Origin: Candidatus Uhrbacteria bacterium
GTDB taxonomy: Bacteria; Patescibacteriota; Patescibacteriia; UBA9934; GWF2-40-263
Direction of reading: 5' to 3'
Assembly: GCA_016209325.1 (NCBI GenBank)
Contig: JACQWJ010000010.1
Span: forward strand, 1 to 46,142
DNA: 46,142 nt
The first letter of the stretch is position 1, and the number at the start of each line of letters is the position of its first letter. Positions 29,199 to 38,491 of the stretch are shown piece by piece. The notes below the pieces were generated by a model, which was not told the DNA's origin, ran no database searches, and was given only the letters and a program-made list of their open reading frames with translations. The position numbers and the translations under genes are program-made.

Positions 29199-29435
29199 AT
29201 GTCTCAATTCTGTTCCGCCTGCGGCAAGGGGGCCCTGACCATCAACCTGCGCAGCAAGAGCATGCGTGCCACCAAGTCGACCCAGCGCGTCAACCTGCAG
29301 CGGCGCTCGATCGACGGCAAGCGCGTGAAAATCTGCACGCGGTGCCTCAAAACCCGGAGCACGAAGCCTGAGGCCGTGTCGATCGGAACCCGCACCGTGC
29401 GGCTTCCCAAGCGGCGCACCAAGCAGCGCGCGTAA
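29199..29435 (+). CDS. rpmB: 50S ribosomal protein L28 (Cys4 zinc form)
   Basis: CSACGKGALTINLRSKSMRATKSTQRVNLQ...ICTRCLKT. Confidence 0.85.
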   Translation: MSQFCSACGKGALTINLRSKSMRATKSTQRVNLQRRSIDGKRVKICTRCLKTRSTKPEAVSIGTRTVRLPKRRTKQRA

Positions 29436-29438
29436 CGA

Positions 29439-29467
29439 AAACATCGGCTGTATAAGCCGATGTTTTG
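29439..29467. terminator. Intrinsic terminator after rpmB
   Basis: AAAACATCGGC tgtataa GCCGATGTTTT. Confidence 0.85.
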
Positions 29468-29480
29468 TTATCGTACAGGA

Positions 29481-29702
29481 TGGGGCTCCGCCCCAGAAAC
29501 CCTGCTCCATTTTCTTTGCTCTGCCAAAGAAAATGGAGGAAAAGAAAGGCATTTCACTCCAAGTTCCGCGCTGCGGAACCTGTCTGCCGACAGGCAGGCG
29601 TCGCTTGCCCGCCGGCGTCCTCAGAGATGTTCGGAGGACTTGGCGGGCTGCGCTCGGACCGTCCTCGCGCGACGATGCGCGATCGGATTGGGTGGGTGGA
29701 TC
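29481..29702. repeat. Dispersed composite palindromic repeat, copy B
   Basis: Direct repeat of 28216-28418 with an extra CTGTCTGCCGACAGGCAG hairpin block. Confidence 0.93.
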
Positions 29703-29711
29703 GAAAAAAAA

Positions 29712-31013
29712 TCAATCTGATTTTCGTTCAATAGAAACGCCCAGATGGCGAAGCTTCTCCTCAAGACGCTCGTAGCCGCGGTCTAGATGTTCGATGCCGG
29801 ACAGAACTGAAGTTCCGTCGGCTACGAGGGCGGCGATCACGAAGGCGAGGCCGGCGCGAATGTCGGGGACCTCGATATGGGCGGCCTTGAGCATGCGGGA
29901 ACCGTTGATCACGGCGGAATGGCGGCAGTTCATGCCACGAAACCGGCACGGAATCTCGCCGAGACAGTTATTGAAAAGCGTGATGTCGGCTCCCATCTCA
30001 CGGAGCACTTCGGTGTAGCCAAAGCGGTCCTCGTAAACGGTCTCGTGGATCACGCTCGTTCCCGTAGCCTGGGTCAAGGCGACCGTGAGCGGTTGCTGCC
30101 AGTCGGTCATGAAGCCGGGATGCGTGTCGGTCTCAATCTCGATGCCGCGCAGTCCATTGACCGTCTTGAAGAGGATCCCATCATCCTGCACCTCGTAGGC
30201 GCCCCCCATGCGGCGCACGGTGTTCAAAAACGTAATAAGGTGGTCGTGGACGGCGTGCTTCACGAAAATTTCGCCGCGGGTCCCGAGGGCCATGCAGGCG
30301 TAGCTGACCGCCTCGATACGGTCGGGGATCACGCGCGCGCGGCACCCGCCGAGATGCTCAACGCCGACGATCTCAATCTCGCGGCCGAGCCCGACCTCGA
30401 TGATCGCCCCCATTTTCTGGAGCATCTTTACCAGCTCGATGATCTCAGGCTCGATGGCGGCGTTACGAATGACCGTGCGTCCCTGGGCTAGGACACCGGC
30501 CAGCATGGCCGTCTCTGTGGCCCCGACGGACGGATAGGGCAGTTCGATCAGCACGCCCCGCAAGCGGCCCTGCACGGACGCCCGATACCCTTCGGCTCCC
30601 TCCTCGAACCGAGCACCCATGCGCGACAGGATGTCGACGTGAAAATTGACGGGGCGCGGCCCGATCTTGTCGCCGCCAACGACGGGCACAATCCCTTCCC
30701 CAGCACGGTGCAAGAGGGGTGCAAGGGCCAAGATGGAAATGCGGTTCTTGCGAGACAAGCCGACCACCGAGGTAGACGCGATAGAAGAAGCATGAAGGAT
30801 CGCCTGGTGGTCGTCCCACGATACGCGGCTCCCGACGCGCTCGACAATCTCCTGGGTGATACCCGTCTCCTCCTGGCGCGGCACGTTGTCGATCACGACC
30901 GGCTCGTCTGTGAGAAGAGACGCGATCATCATCTTGGAAGCGGCGTTCTTCGCACCGGACAACTCAACGGTTCCCCTGAGTACCTGTCCGCCGTGAATAT
31001 GGAAGGTAGGCAT
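29712..31013 (-). CDS. murA: UDP-N-acetylglucosamine 1-carboxyvinyltransferase (Asp at catalytic Cys position)
   Basis: GGQVLRGTVELSGAKNAASKMMIASLL, GGDKIGPRPVNFH, ATGTSVIHETVYEDRFGYTEVLREMGADI. Confidence 0.95.
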   Translation of the reverse strand: MPTFHIHGGQVLRGTVELSGAKNAASKMMIASLLTDEPVVIDNVPRQEETGITQEIVERVGSRVSWDDHQAILHASSIASTSVVGLSRKNRISILALAPLLHRAGEGIVPVVGGDKIGPRPVNFHVDILSRMGARFEEGAEGYRASVQGRLRGVLIELPYPSVGATETAMLAGVLAQGRTVIRNAAIEPEIIELVKMLQKMGAIIEVGLGREIEIVGVEHLGGCRARVIPDRIEAVSYACMALGTRGEIFVKHAVHDHLITFLNTVRRMGGAYEVQDDGILFKTVNGLRGIEIETDTHPGFMTDWQQPLTVALTQATGTSVIHETVYEDRFGYTEVLREMGADITLFNNCLGEIPCRFRGMNCRHSAVINGSRMLKAAHIEVPDIRAGLAFVIAALVADGTSVLSGIEHLDRGYERLEEKLRHLGVSIERKSD

Positions 31014-31061
31014 ACAGGAGGAAAGGGTACGGAAAAGGGAGGGGGTTGGCAAGATATGCGC

Positions 31062-31130
31062 ATGGAGGGCTTGGCGGGGATCGCTCAAACAGTCCTCGGG
31101 CGGCGCGCACAGAAAGGTGGATCGGGGTGG
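31062..31130. repeat. Decayed 3' fragment of the dispersed repeat, copy C
   Basis: ggagggcttggcggggatcgctcaaacagtcctcgggcg resembles ggaggacttggcgggctgcgctcggaccgtcctcgcgcg of copy B. Confidence 0.65.
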
Positions 31131-31142
31131 ATTGGGTGAATC

Positions 31143-31550
31143 TCATAAAATCTGCTCCCATTTCTTGATACGACGAGAACCAACGAGGCGTTTCGTTATT
31201 TCGAACGCGCATGTGCGGCAGCTGGCGACTCGTCGATACAGAAATTCGGATGCGGGAGCGAATCCCGGAAGATGGCGGTAGGACCAAAGCAGTCTTCCCT
31301 TGCCCGGAACTTCCGCTAACGCACGAACAATGGCATGGGCGCCGCTCAGCGCTTCCCCATTTGGAAAAATCAGTTTCACGGATTGTTCAAATGTACTCAA
31401 CGGAATTTCAGGAAACTCCTTGGCCACTTCCTGAAACGGACGGTACGAGACGTAGTCGCCTGTCGCCCACTTCAAGCGCGCCGCCCACACGCGGCAAAAC
31501 TGGCAGGCGCCGTCGTAAACGAGGACGGGAACATGGCTGTGGGTCGACAT
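31143..31550 (-). CDS. DCC-family (DUF393) thiol-disulfide oxidoreductase-like protein
   Basis: VPVLVYDGACQFCRVWAARLKWATGDYVSYRPFQ. Confidence 0.85.
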   Translation of the reverse strand: MSTHSHVPVLVYDGACQFCRVWAARLKWATGDYVSYRPFQEVAKEFPEIPLSTFEQSVKLIFPNGEALSGAHAIVRALAEVPGKGRLLWSYRHLPGFAPASEFLYRRVASCRTCAFEITKRLVGSRRIKKWEQIL

Positions 31551-31787
31551 AGGATCGTCATGACTGTACCACACACAAATCGCTTCAGAAAAAACTGATC
31601 CCAATAGCCTCCGGTCTCTTTCCCCTTCACCACGACCGCTTTGGCTCCCTCGGGAATGGGGACTTGCTCCGGGGTGCACATGTCAAACTCGACCTCTGGA
31701 CATGCATCTTCGGGATGCGCGCGCGTCTCGTAGGCCACTCCGACCATCGAGCGTCTTTCTGATCAAGGTAAACGTGGCTTCACTCAT
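31551..31787 (-). pseudogene. Frameshifted, C-terminally truncated YbaK-like deacylase remnant
   Basis: MSEATFTLIRKTLD (frame 1) followed by VGVAYETRAHPEDACPEVEFDMCTPEQVPIPEGAKAVVVKGKETGGYWDQFF (shifted frame); ATGA overlap with gdhA stop. Confidence 0.42.
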
Positions 31788-33025
31788 AGGGACCCTTTCC
31801 GCCGCATGGCCTCCTCGATCCGCTCCAGGGCGAGCACGAAGGCCGCGCGGCGCAGGTCGCAGCCGAGCGCTTCCTTCTTTTCCCATACCACTTTGAGCGC
31901 GGCGGACATGCGCTCCCGGAGCCGCTCAAATACCTCGTTTTCCGTCCAGGTTTCGCCGCGCATGTTCTGCTCCCATTCGAAATAGCTGACCGTGACGCCG
32001 CCTGCGTTCGCGAGAATGTCGGGTACAACTGTGATGTGGCGGCTCGCTAGGACGTCGTCGGCCTCGGGGGTGACGGGGCCATTCGCGAGCTCGAGCACGA
32101 CCTTGGCCTGGACGCGCATGGCGTTTTCGAACGTAATCTGGTTCTCGAGAGCCGCCGGCACCAGAATCCCACAAGGCAGCTCGAGGAGCTCGGCGTTCGT
32201 CACGTCGTGAGCTCCCGAAAATCCCTGGACCGATCCCGTGGCACGCTTGTGCTCGGAGAGTGCCTTGATATCCAGCCCGTTCTCGTTATGGATCCCTCCG
32301 TGGGAATCCGAAACCGCGACGACCTTGTAGCCGTGGCGGTGGAGGAGCTCGGCCATGCGCTCGCCGGCGTTGCCGAATCCCTGGACGACGGCGGTCGACG
32401 TCTCGGGATCGAGGGCAAGACGCTCCCGTAACTCCTCAAACACGGCGTACCCGCCGTCCGCGGTCGCGGTCGCACGTCCGAGGCTGCCACCCTTCCCGAC
32501 CGACTTGCCTGTCACGACCGCCGCCGCCTTTGAGTGCCCGGTGCATAAGGCGTACTCGTCCGCGATCCAGTCCATCTCGCGGGAGGTGCTCCCAACGTCG
32601 GGAGCGGGCACGTCCTTCTCGGGTCCGATGACGTCCGCCATCGCGTGCGCCCACCCACGGGTGAGCTGCTCCATTTCCCGTGCGGAAAGTTCCTTGGGAT
32701 TGGCCTCAATTCCTCCCTTTCCTCCCCCGAACGGAATGTCCGCCACCGCGCACTTAAGCGTCATCCAAAACGCGAGCGCGCGCACCTCGTCGACGTTCGT
32801 GTCCGGATGGTAGCGGATGCCTCCCTTGAAGGGTCCCCGCACGTCGTCGTATTGCACGCGGTATCCGCGAAACATGTGCAGGTGACCCGCATCCATCGTT
32901 ACGGGAATGGCAATTTCGACCTCGCGCGCGGGCTGGCGCATGAGCGTAAGGAACTCCTCTGAAAACGCCTGAAGCTCCGCGGCGCGGTCCAGCTGGATGA
33001 GGGCGTTGCAAAAGGGGTTCTGCAT
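31784..33025 (-). CDS. gdhA: Glu/Leu/Phe/Val dehydrogenase (glutamate dehydrogenase family)
   Basis: GPFKGGIRYHPDTNVDEVRALAFWMTLKCAVADIPFGGGKGGI, VQGFGNAGERMAELL. Confidence 0.94.
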   Translation of the reverse strand: MQNPFCNALIQLDRAAELQAFSEEFLTLMRQPAREVEIAIPVTMDAGHLHMFRGYRVQYDDVRGPFKGGIRYHPDTNVDEVRALAFWMTLKCAVADIPFGGGKGGIEANPKELSAREMEQLTRGWAHAMADVIGPEKDVPAPDVGSTSREMDWIADEYALCTGHSKAAAVVTGKSVGKGGSLGRATATADGGYAVFEELRERLALDPETSTAVVQGFGNAGERMAELLHRHGYKVVAVSDSHGGIHNENGLDIKALSEHKRATGSVQGFSGAHDVTNAELLELPCGILVPAALENQITFENAMRVQAKVVLELANGPVTPEADDVLASRHITVVPDILANAGGVTVSYFEWEQNMRGETWTENEVFERLRERMSAALKVVWEKKEALGCDLRRAAFVLALERIEEAMRRKGSL

Positions 33026-33127
33026 AGGAGGAAACGTTAGGGGAAACAACCCGTCCAGCATAGAGCTGAAACGGGAAAACGGCAATGCGCGGAAGCCGGT
33101 CGGCGCGCGTGGTATCATGGAAGGGCT

Positions 33128-33658
33128 ATGTCTACCCTGACGCCCGTCTCCGATCCGTCCCGAGACGCCTCTTTCGACCCGATCGTGCCGCTCCGGCAGC
33201 GGAGCGGAAAGCCAGCCGAGCGGATTGCCGACTTCTTCACAGAAATCTTCGGCACCGTCTGGTTCTTCATCCTGAACGGCGTCTTCTTCTTTGCCTGGAT
33301 TTACTTCAACACCCCGTCGCTGTCCGGCGCCCCCGCGCTTGATCCGTACCCCTTCGGATTTCTGACCATGGTCGTATCCCTGGAAGCCATCTTTCTCTCA
33401 ATCATCGTACTCATCAGCCAGAACCGCTCAGCCAAGGTGGAGGATCTTAGGGAAGAGGTGGACTTCCAAGTGAACGTCCAGGCCGAGCGCGAGATCACCC
33501 GCATCCTGAACATGCTCGACCGCATCGAACACACGCTCAACATCGCCCACGACGACGACCCGGACTTCGAGCGGATGACCGAACGACTGGACGTGGACCG
33601 ACTGGAGAAAGCCATCGTCCACGCGCAACAAAATGGGAAAAGAACCAAAGCAAAATAG
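33128..33658 (+). CDS. DUF1003 membrane protein
   Basis: ADFFTEIFGTVWFFILNGVFFFAWIYFN, PYPFGFLTMVVSLEAIFLSIIVLISQNR. Confidence 0.85.
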   Translation: MSTLTPVSDPSRDASFDPIVPLRQRSGKPAERIADFFTEIFGTVWFFILNGVFFFAWIYFNTPSLSGAPALDPYPFGFLTMVVSLEAIFLSIIVLISQNRSAKVEDLREEVDFQVNVQAEREITRILNMLDRIEHTLNIAHDDDPDFERMTERLDVDRLEKAIVHAQQNGKRTKAK

Positions 33659-33683
33659 GCGAAAGCAATTGCTCTCGCCTATT
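33654..33683. terminator. Bidirectional hairpin between DUF1003 gene and trxB
   Basis: AATAGGCGAAAGC aatt GCTCTCGCCTATT. Confidence 0.65.
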
Positions 33684-33691
33684 GTCGAAAC

Positions 33692-34618
33692 CTACGCGCG
33701 ATGCGCGAGCCAGCGCTCGGCGTCGAGAGCGGCCATGCAGCCCGTGCCCGCGGCGGTAACGGCCTGGCGGTAGACGTGGTCGGCGACGTCGCCCGCGGCG
33801 AACACGCCCGGCACGCCGGTCTTCGTCGATCCCGTCTGGCAGCGGACGTAGCCTTTCTCGTCGATGTCGAGCTGTCCCTTGAAGAGATCCGTATTGGGCT
33901 TGTGGCCAATGGCGAGGAACAGACCTTCTGTGGCAAAGAACGACTGCTCATTCGTCTTATTATTCCAAAGCGTGAGCCCTGTGATGCGTTGACCGTCTCC
34001 CACGACCTCCTTGACGTCGGTATTCCATATGAAGGAAATCTTCGGGTTGGCCGTCGCCCGCTCCTGCATGATCTTCGAGGCGCGGAGCGTGTCCTTGCGC
34101 ACGATCACGGTCACCTTGGAAGCGAACTTCGTGAGAAATGTGGCTTCCTCCATGGCCGAGTCGCCGCCGCCGACGACCGCGATCTCCTTGCCCTTGAAGA
34201 AGAATCCGTCGCAGGTCGCGCAGGCCGAGACCCCGCGCCCCTGGTACTCCTTCTCGCCGGGCACGCCAAGCCACATGGCGGAAGCACCAGTCGCAACGAT
34301 CACGGCCTCGGCCCGGTAGGTCTGTCCGCCGGACGTGACCACAAACGGCATCGCAGAAAAATCGACCGCCGAGACGTCGGCTGCGAACATACGCGTGCCG
34401 AACCGTTCCGCCTGCTTGCGGAACAGGTCCATGAGCTCGGGTCCCTGGATGCCCATCGGAAACCCGGGATAGTTCTCGACTTCAGTCGTCAGCATGAGCT
34501 GACCTCCCGTCGGCTGGCCTTCAAACAAAAGAGGGGACAGCTCTGCACGCGCGGCATAGACGGCCGCCGTATACCCCGCGGGACCGGAACCGATGATGAT
34601 GAGCTTTTCAACCTCCAT
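33692..34618 (-). CDS. trxB: Thioredoxin reductase
   Basis: IIGSGPAGYTAAVYAARA, CATCDGFFFKGKEIAVVGGGDSAMEEA. Confidence 0.95.
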   Translation of the reverse strand: MEVEKLIIIGSGPAGYTAAVYAARAELSPLLFEGQPTGGQLMLTTEVENYPGFPMGIQGPELMDLFRKQAERFGTRMFAADVSAVDFSAMPFVVTSGGQTYRAEAVIVATGASAMWLGVPGEKEYQGRGVSACATCDGFFFKGKEIAVVGGGDSAMEEATFLTKFASKVTVIVRKDTLRASKIMQERATANPKISFIWNTDVKEVVGDGQRITGLTLWNNKTNEQSFFATEGLFLAIGHKPNTDLFKGQLDIDEKGYVRCQTGSTKTGVPGVFAAGDVADHVYRQAVTAAGTGCMAALDAERWLAHRA

Positions 34619-34637
34619 AACTGAAGCGGCCAAGCCG

Positions 34638-34958
34638 TCAGCCGATAAAAGGCTGGATAAGAGCCAGTAAATTTTCCTTGGCCATGGCGCCGCTCGCCTG
34701 CTTGACCGGCTCCCCGCCCTTGAACGTGATGAATGTGGGAATGGAGAGGATGCCGTAGCGCTGGGCGATTTCGGGCGCGTCGTCGACGTTCAGTTTGCCA
34801 ACACGGGCGCCTTGCAATTCTTCGATCAAGGCATCTACGACGGGTCCCATCACCTTGCAGGGAGGGCACCAGGTCGCCCAAAAATCCACGAGCACGGGAA
34901 CGGGCGACTGCAAGACTTCGCGGTCAAAGTTTTCAGTGGTCAAGACAATCTCAGACAT
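34638..34958 (-). CDS. trxA: Thioredoxin with WCPPC active site
   Basis: VPVLVDFWATWCPPCKVMGPVVDAL, YGILSIPTFITFKGGEPV. Confidence 0.92.
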   Translation of the reverse strand: MSEIVLTTENFDREVLQSPVPVLVDFWATWCPPCKVMGPVVDALIEELQGARVGKLNVDDAPEIAQRYGILSIPTFITFKGGEPVKQASGAMAKENLLALIQPFIG

Positions 34959-34993
34959 AAAAACGGTGTTAATGTAAACGAAAAGCAACCGGG

Positions 34994-37042
34994 TTAACGG
35001 GCCCGAATTCCCTTGATTTCGAGCAAGCGTCCCTTCACCTCTTCCACATAGGCCTCAAAGACGTCGCCCGGTTCGGCCTTGGTCCGGCCCTTGTAGCGGA
35101 TGCCACACTCCTGGCCAGCCTTCACGTCCTTGGCCTCGGTCTTGCCCGTCTGCACGGTGATGACCTCCCCTTCGCCGATGATCTCCGTGCCGCGCAGGAT
35201 ACGGAGCTTGGCCTTGGCCTTGAACTTGCCCTCACGCACCTTGGCACCCACGATCCACCCCTCGTCCATCTTACGAAAGTTGGCGAGGATCTCGGCATGC
35301 CCGAGCTCGGTAATGAAGGTCTCAGAAGGGAGGAGCTTCTGCAGGTCGGCGAGCAGGTCCTCGAACAGCTTGTAGATGACGGAGTACTGGCGGATGTCGA
35401 CTTCCTTTTCGCGGGCCAGCTCTTCGGCTGTGGTCGTCGGCCGCACGTTGAAGCCGAGGATCTTCGCCTTCGTAGCCTCCGCAGTCGAGATGTCGGATTC
35501 CGTAATGTTTCCGAGTCCCTTGGCCACGACCTGAACACCGACTTCCTCGTGCTGAAGCGTGTCGAACATACCGAGAATGGCCTCAAGCGAGCCGAGCACG
35601 TCCGCGCGGATGATGAGGGGGATGAAATGCTTCTTTTTACCTTCTTCCTCACCCGTCTCCGCATGCGAAGAGGGGGCGCCGTGCTTGATGGCCGCGACCT
35701 CCTCGACGGCCTGCACGGGGCGCGTAGCCTTCAGACGCTTCAGGGCCGAAGGATCCTCCGGCACTTCGAGGATATCTCCGACGGCAGGTGCGTACTTAAG
35801 CCCAATGATCTTGGCAGGCATCGAAGGCGAGGCAGCCTCGATCGACTGACCGCTCCAGTCGCGCATGCCGCGCACGCGGCCGTAGAGCGCGTCGCGCACG
35901 CCGAGCACATCGCCGACCCGCAGTGTGCCGCTCTGGACGAGTAGGGTCGCGACCGGCCCTTCGCCCGGATCCACGTGCGATTCGATGATGGTGCCGATGG
36001 CGGGCCGCACGGGATTGGCCTGGATCGAGTCCTTCGCGAGGTCGGCAGTCAAAATGAGCACATCAAGCAGGTCGTCGATGCCCGTTCCTGCCTTGGCAGA
36101 AATGGGAACCACGACGGTCTTTCCTCCCCAGTCCTCGGGAATGAGGCCAGCTTCGGCCAGCTGCCCCTTTACCCGCTCGACGTTGGCCTCGGCCCGGTCG
36201 ATCTTGTTCAGGGCAACAACGAACGGCAGGTGGCTCGACTGGATGATGTTGATGGCTTCCTTCGTCTGGGGCTGGACGCCGTCGTCGGCGGCCACGACGA
36301 GGATCGCGAGGTCGGCCACCTTGGCGCCGCGCGAACGCATGACGGTGAAGGCTTCGTGGCCCGGTGTGTCGATGAATGTCAGTTGGCGCCCTTTACGCTC
36401 CACCTGATAAGCACCGATGTGTTGGGTAATGCCTCCGGCTTCCGTTTCCATGACATGGGTCGTGCGGATGGCATCGAGAAGTTTGGTTTTGCCGTGGTCG
36501 ACGTGCCCCATAACGACAATGACGGGCGGCCGCGGGACATTGGAGGACGCCTCTTCCTTTTGGAGCACTTCGGCCAAACGGTGCACACCCGAATCCTCTT
36601 CCCCACTCGCCTCACCAACAGCTTCGGGGGCGACATTAAACTGGAGATCCTCGGCCACGATGGTCGCAGTCTCGAAGTCGATGCGTTCGTTCAACGAGGC
36701 GAACACGCCATTTTTCATGAGCTCCTGCATAACACGAGCCACCGACAGCTGCATGCGGCTCGCGAGCTCGCGAACGGTCACGACCGGCGGCAGCTCGATT
36801 GTCTTCCGCTCCTGCGGATCCAGACGGTGCTCCTGGCGCTCGGACTGGGTCTTCTGCGCCTCCATTTTCCGCTGCAGTCGCTGCTTGCGTTGCATCTCGG
36901 ACCAGGCGTCCATGATACGGCGGGCGACGCGGTCGTCCACCTTAATCGCCCGCTTGCCGATACTAAAACCGAGCTCGGGGAGTTTTTCCCTAAGCTCTTC
37001 CGGTTTGGTATTGAGACGCCGCGCCAGTTCGGTAATGTTCAT
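34994..37042 (-). CDS. infB: Translation initiation factor IF-2
   Basis: [70 protein letters not shown]. Confidence 0.97.
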   Translation of the reverse strand: MNITELARRLNTKPEELREKLPELGFSIGKRAIKVDDRVARRIMDAWSEMQRKQRLQRKMEAQKTQSERQEHRLDPQERKTIELPPVVTVRELASRMQLSVARVMQELMKNGVFASLNERIDFETATIVAEDLQFNVAPEAVGEASGEEDSGVHRLAEVLQKEEASSNVPRPPVIVVMGHVDHGKTKLLDAIRTTHVMETEAGGITQHIGAYQVERKGRQLTFIDTPGHEAFTVMRSRGAKVADLAILVVAADDGVQPQTKEAINIIQSSHLPFVVALNKIDRAEANVERVKGQLAEAGLIPEDWGGKTVVVPISAKAGTGIDDLLDVLILTADLAKDSIQANPVRPAIGTIIESHVDPGEGPVATLLVQSGTLRVGDVLGVRDALYGRVRGMRDWSGQSIEAASPSMPAKIIGLKYAPAVGDILEVPEDPSALKRLKATRPVQAVEEVAAIKHGAPSSHAETGEEEGKKKHFIPLIIRADVLGSLEAILGMFDTLQHEEVGVQVVAKGLGNITESDISTAEATKAKILGFNVRPTTTAEELAREKEVDIRQYSVIYKLFEDLLADLQKLLPSETFITELGHAEILANFRKMDEGWIVGAKVREGKFKAKAKLRILRGTEIIGEGEVITVQTGKTEAKDVKAGQECGIRYKGRTKAEPGDVFEAYVEEVKGRLLEIKGIRAR

Positions 37043-37137
37043 GCGAATGGATTCAGGAATTTCCCGCGCATCATAGACTGAACGGACCCCCGCGTCAATG
37101 AAATCGACCTATCTGGAAACGAAAACAAGGCGTCTTC

Positions 37138-37202
37138 CCCCTCCTTAACAAGGCTCGCCCGTAAGGGTTACGCCCGAGGGAGGGGCCAAGGGGAGGTCTT
37201 GC
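37138..37202. repeat. Palindromic intergenic repeat upstream of truB
   Basis: Nested inverted repeats (CTCG-CC-CGTAA/TTACG-CC-CGAG); 37186-37202 is the reverse complement of 38072-38088. Confidence 0.65.
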
Positions 37203-37316
37203 ATCATTAGAGTGTTTTGTTTTGATTGGAACAAACGGTAAGATCCTTTCCGAGGCGGTCAGGAAAGTGGTTGTTTTTAAAACCAATCTAACCCCCTATT
37301 CCCTAACCCCACAGAT

Positions 37317-38045
37317 ATGAACCCCCCGGAAGGATTCCTCCTCGTCGACAAGCCCCCTGGGCCAACGTCCCACGACATCGTGGACCGTGTTCGCCGGGTC
37401 GTCCGCCTGCGCCAGGTGGGGCACGCTGGCACCCTCGACCCGTTCGCGAGCGGTCTTCTCATCCTCGGAATCGGTAAGGCCACGAAGCAACTTTCCCATT
37501 TGGTCGGACTCGGCAAGACCTACGAGGCGATGTTCGTGCTCGGCGGCCGGAGCACGACAGATGACCGCATGGGCGCGATCACCTTCTCCGACGCCCCGCT
37601 TCCTTCCCCTGCACAGATAGAAGAAGCGATGGAAGTGTTTCGAGGCGATATCCTACAAATTCCGCCGACATATTCGGCCATCAAAATCGGCGGCAAAAAG
37701 ATGTACAAAGCCGCGCGGGCCGGCAAACCCCTTGAGGCCCCTCCCCGGCCTGCGACCGTTTACGCGTTCGACCTTGCCGGCGAGCTCGAGCAGATGACGC
37801 AAGACGGCCATGCCCTGCTCCGATTTCCGGTCCTCATCCGCTGCTCCTCGGGAACCTACGTCCGGGCGCTTGCCCGGGACCTCGGGGAACGCTTGGGAAC
37901 GGGCGGATACGTCGCGGAGCTCCGCCGCACGGAAATAGGGCCGTTCCAGGTGCAAGAGGCGCTGAACCTCGAAACGCTAGCTTCCGGGTGGGAAGGCCGC
38001 CTCAAGCCCGTCGATGAGATCCTGAAACGGGTTTCTGTTTCCTGA
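37317..38045 (+). CDS. truB: tRNA pseudouridine(55) synthase TruB
   Basis: GFLLVDKPPGPTSHDIV, QVGHAGTLDPFASGLLILGIGKATK. Confidence 0.96.
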   Translation: MNPPEGFLLVDKPPGPTSHDIVDRVRRVVRLRQVGHAGTLDPFASGLLILGIGKATKQLSHLVGLGKTYEAMFVLGGRSTTDDRMGAITFSDAPLPSPAQIEEAMEVFRGDILQIPPTYSAIKIGGKKMYKAARAGKPLEAPPRPATVYAFDLAGELEQMTQDGHALLRFPVLIRCSSGTYVRALARDLGERLGTGGYVAELRRTEIGPFQVQEALNLETLASGWEGRLKPVDEILKRVSVS

Positions 38046-38071
38046 CGGTTCAATTCATCCTTACCGGTTAG

Positions 38072-38192
38072 GCAAGACCTCCCCTTGGATAAGACTCCGG
38101 CAACCTCCCCTAACCCCTCCTTGGATAAGGAGGGGAAACCGGTTCGGAACGTGTGTCCCCCTTTCCAAGGGGGACTTATAGGGGGTTGCCGG
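38072..38192. repeat. Intergenic palindromic repeat cluster downstream of truB
   Basis: CCGGCAACC(38097-38105)/GGTTGCCGG(38184-38192) outer arms with CCCCTCCTTGGATAAGGAGGGG and CCCCCTTTCCAAGGGGG inner palindromes. Confidence 0.85.
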
Positions 38193-38491
38193 CGGATTAG
38201 CCATTGGCCCCAATCGTCTCTCCATCCGCTTGTCAACCTCGCGGATTTCTGGCAGTCTGTGGATAGACATGCATTTCATTCCCTATTTCATTTGACGACA
38301 ACGGAAGCGATCTCGCATTCGTCCATCCTGCCCATCTGACACTATGTCTGGCGCACCTATTGATCCCATGCTTCCCGACATGAGGCCGTATTCCTCTCAT
38401 TTTCCCAGAACGTCTTCTTGCAGGAAGTCCGATTTTTAGGATCATCGACGCATTGCCCGTGTTCGCTTCTCGCCTCGTACCGAGACGTTTT

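Noticed and set aside
35975-37081. 368-aa plus-strand ORF
   Set aside because: Complement of infB.
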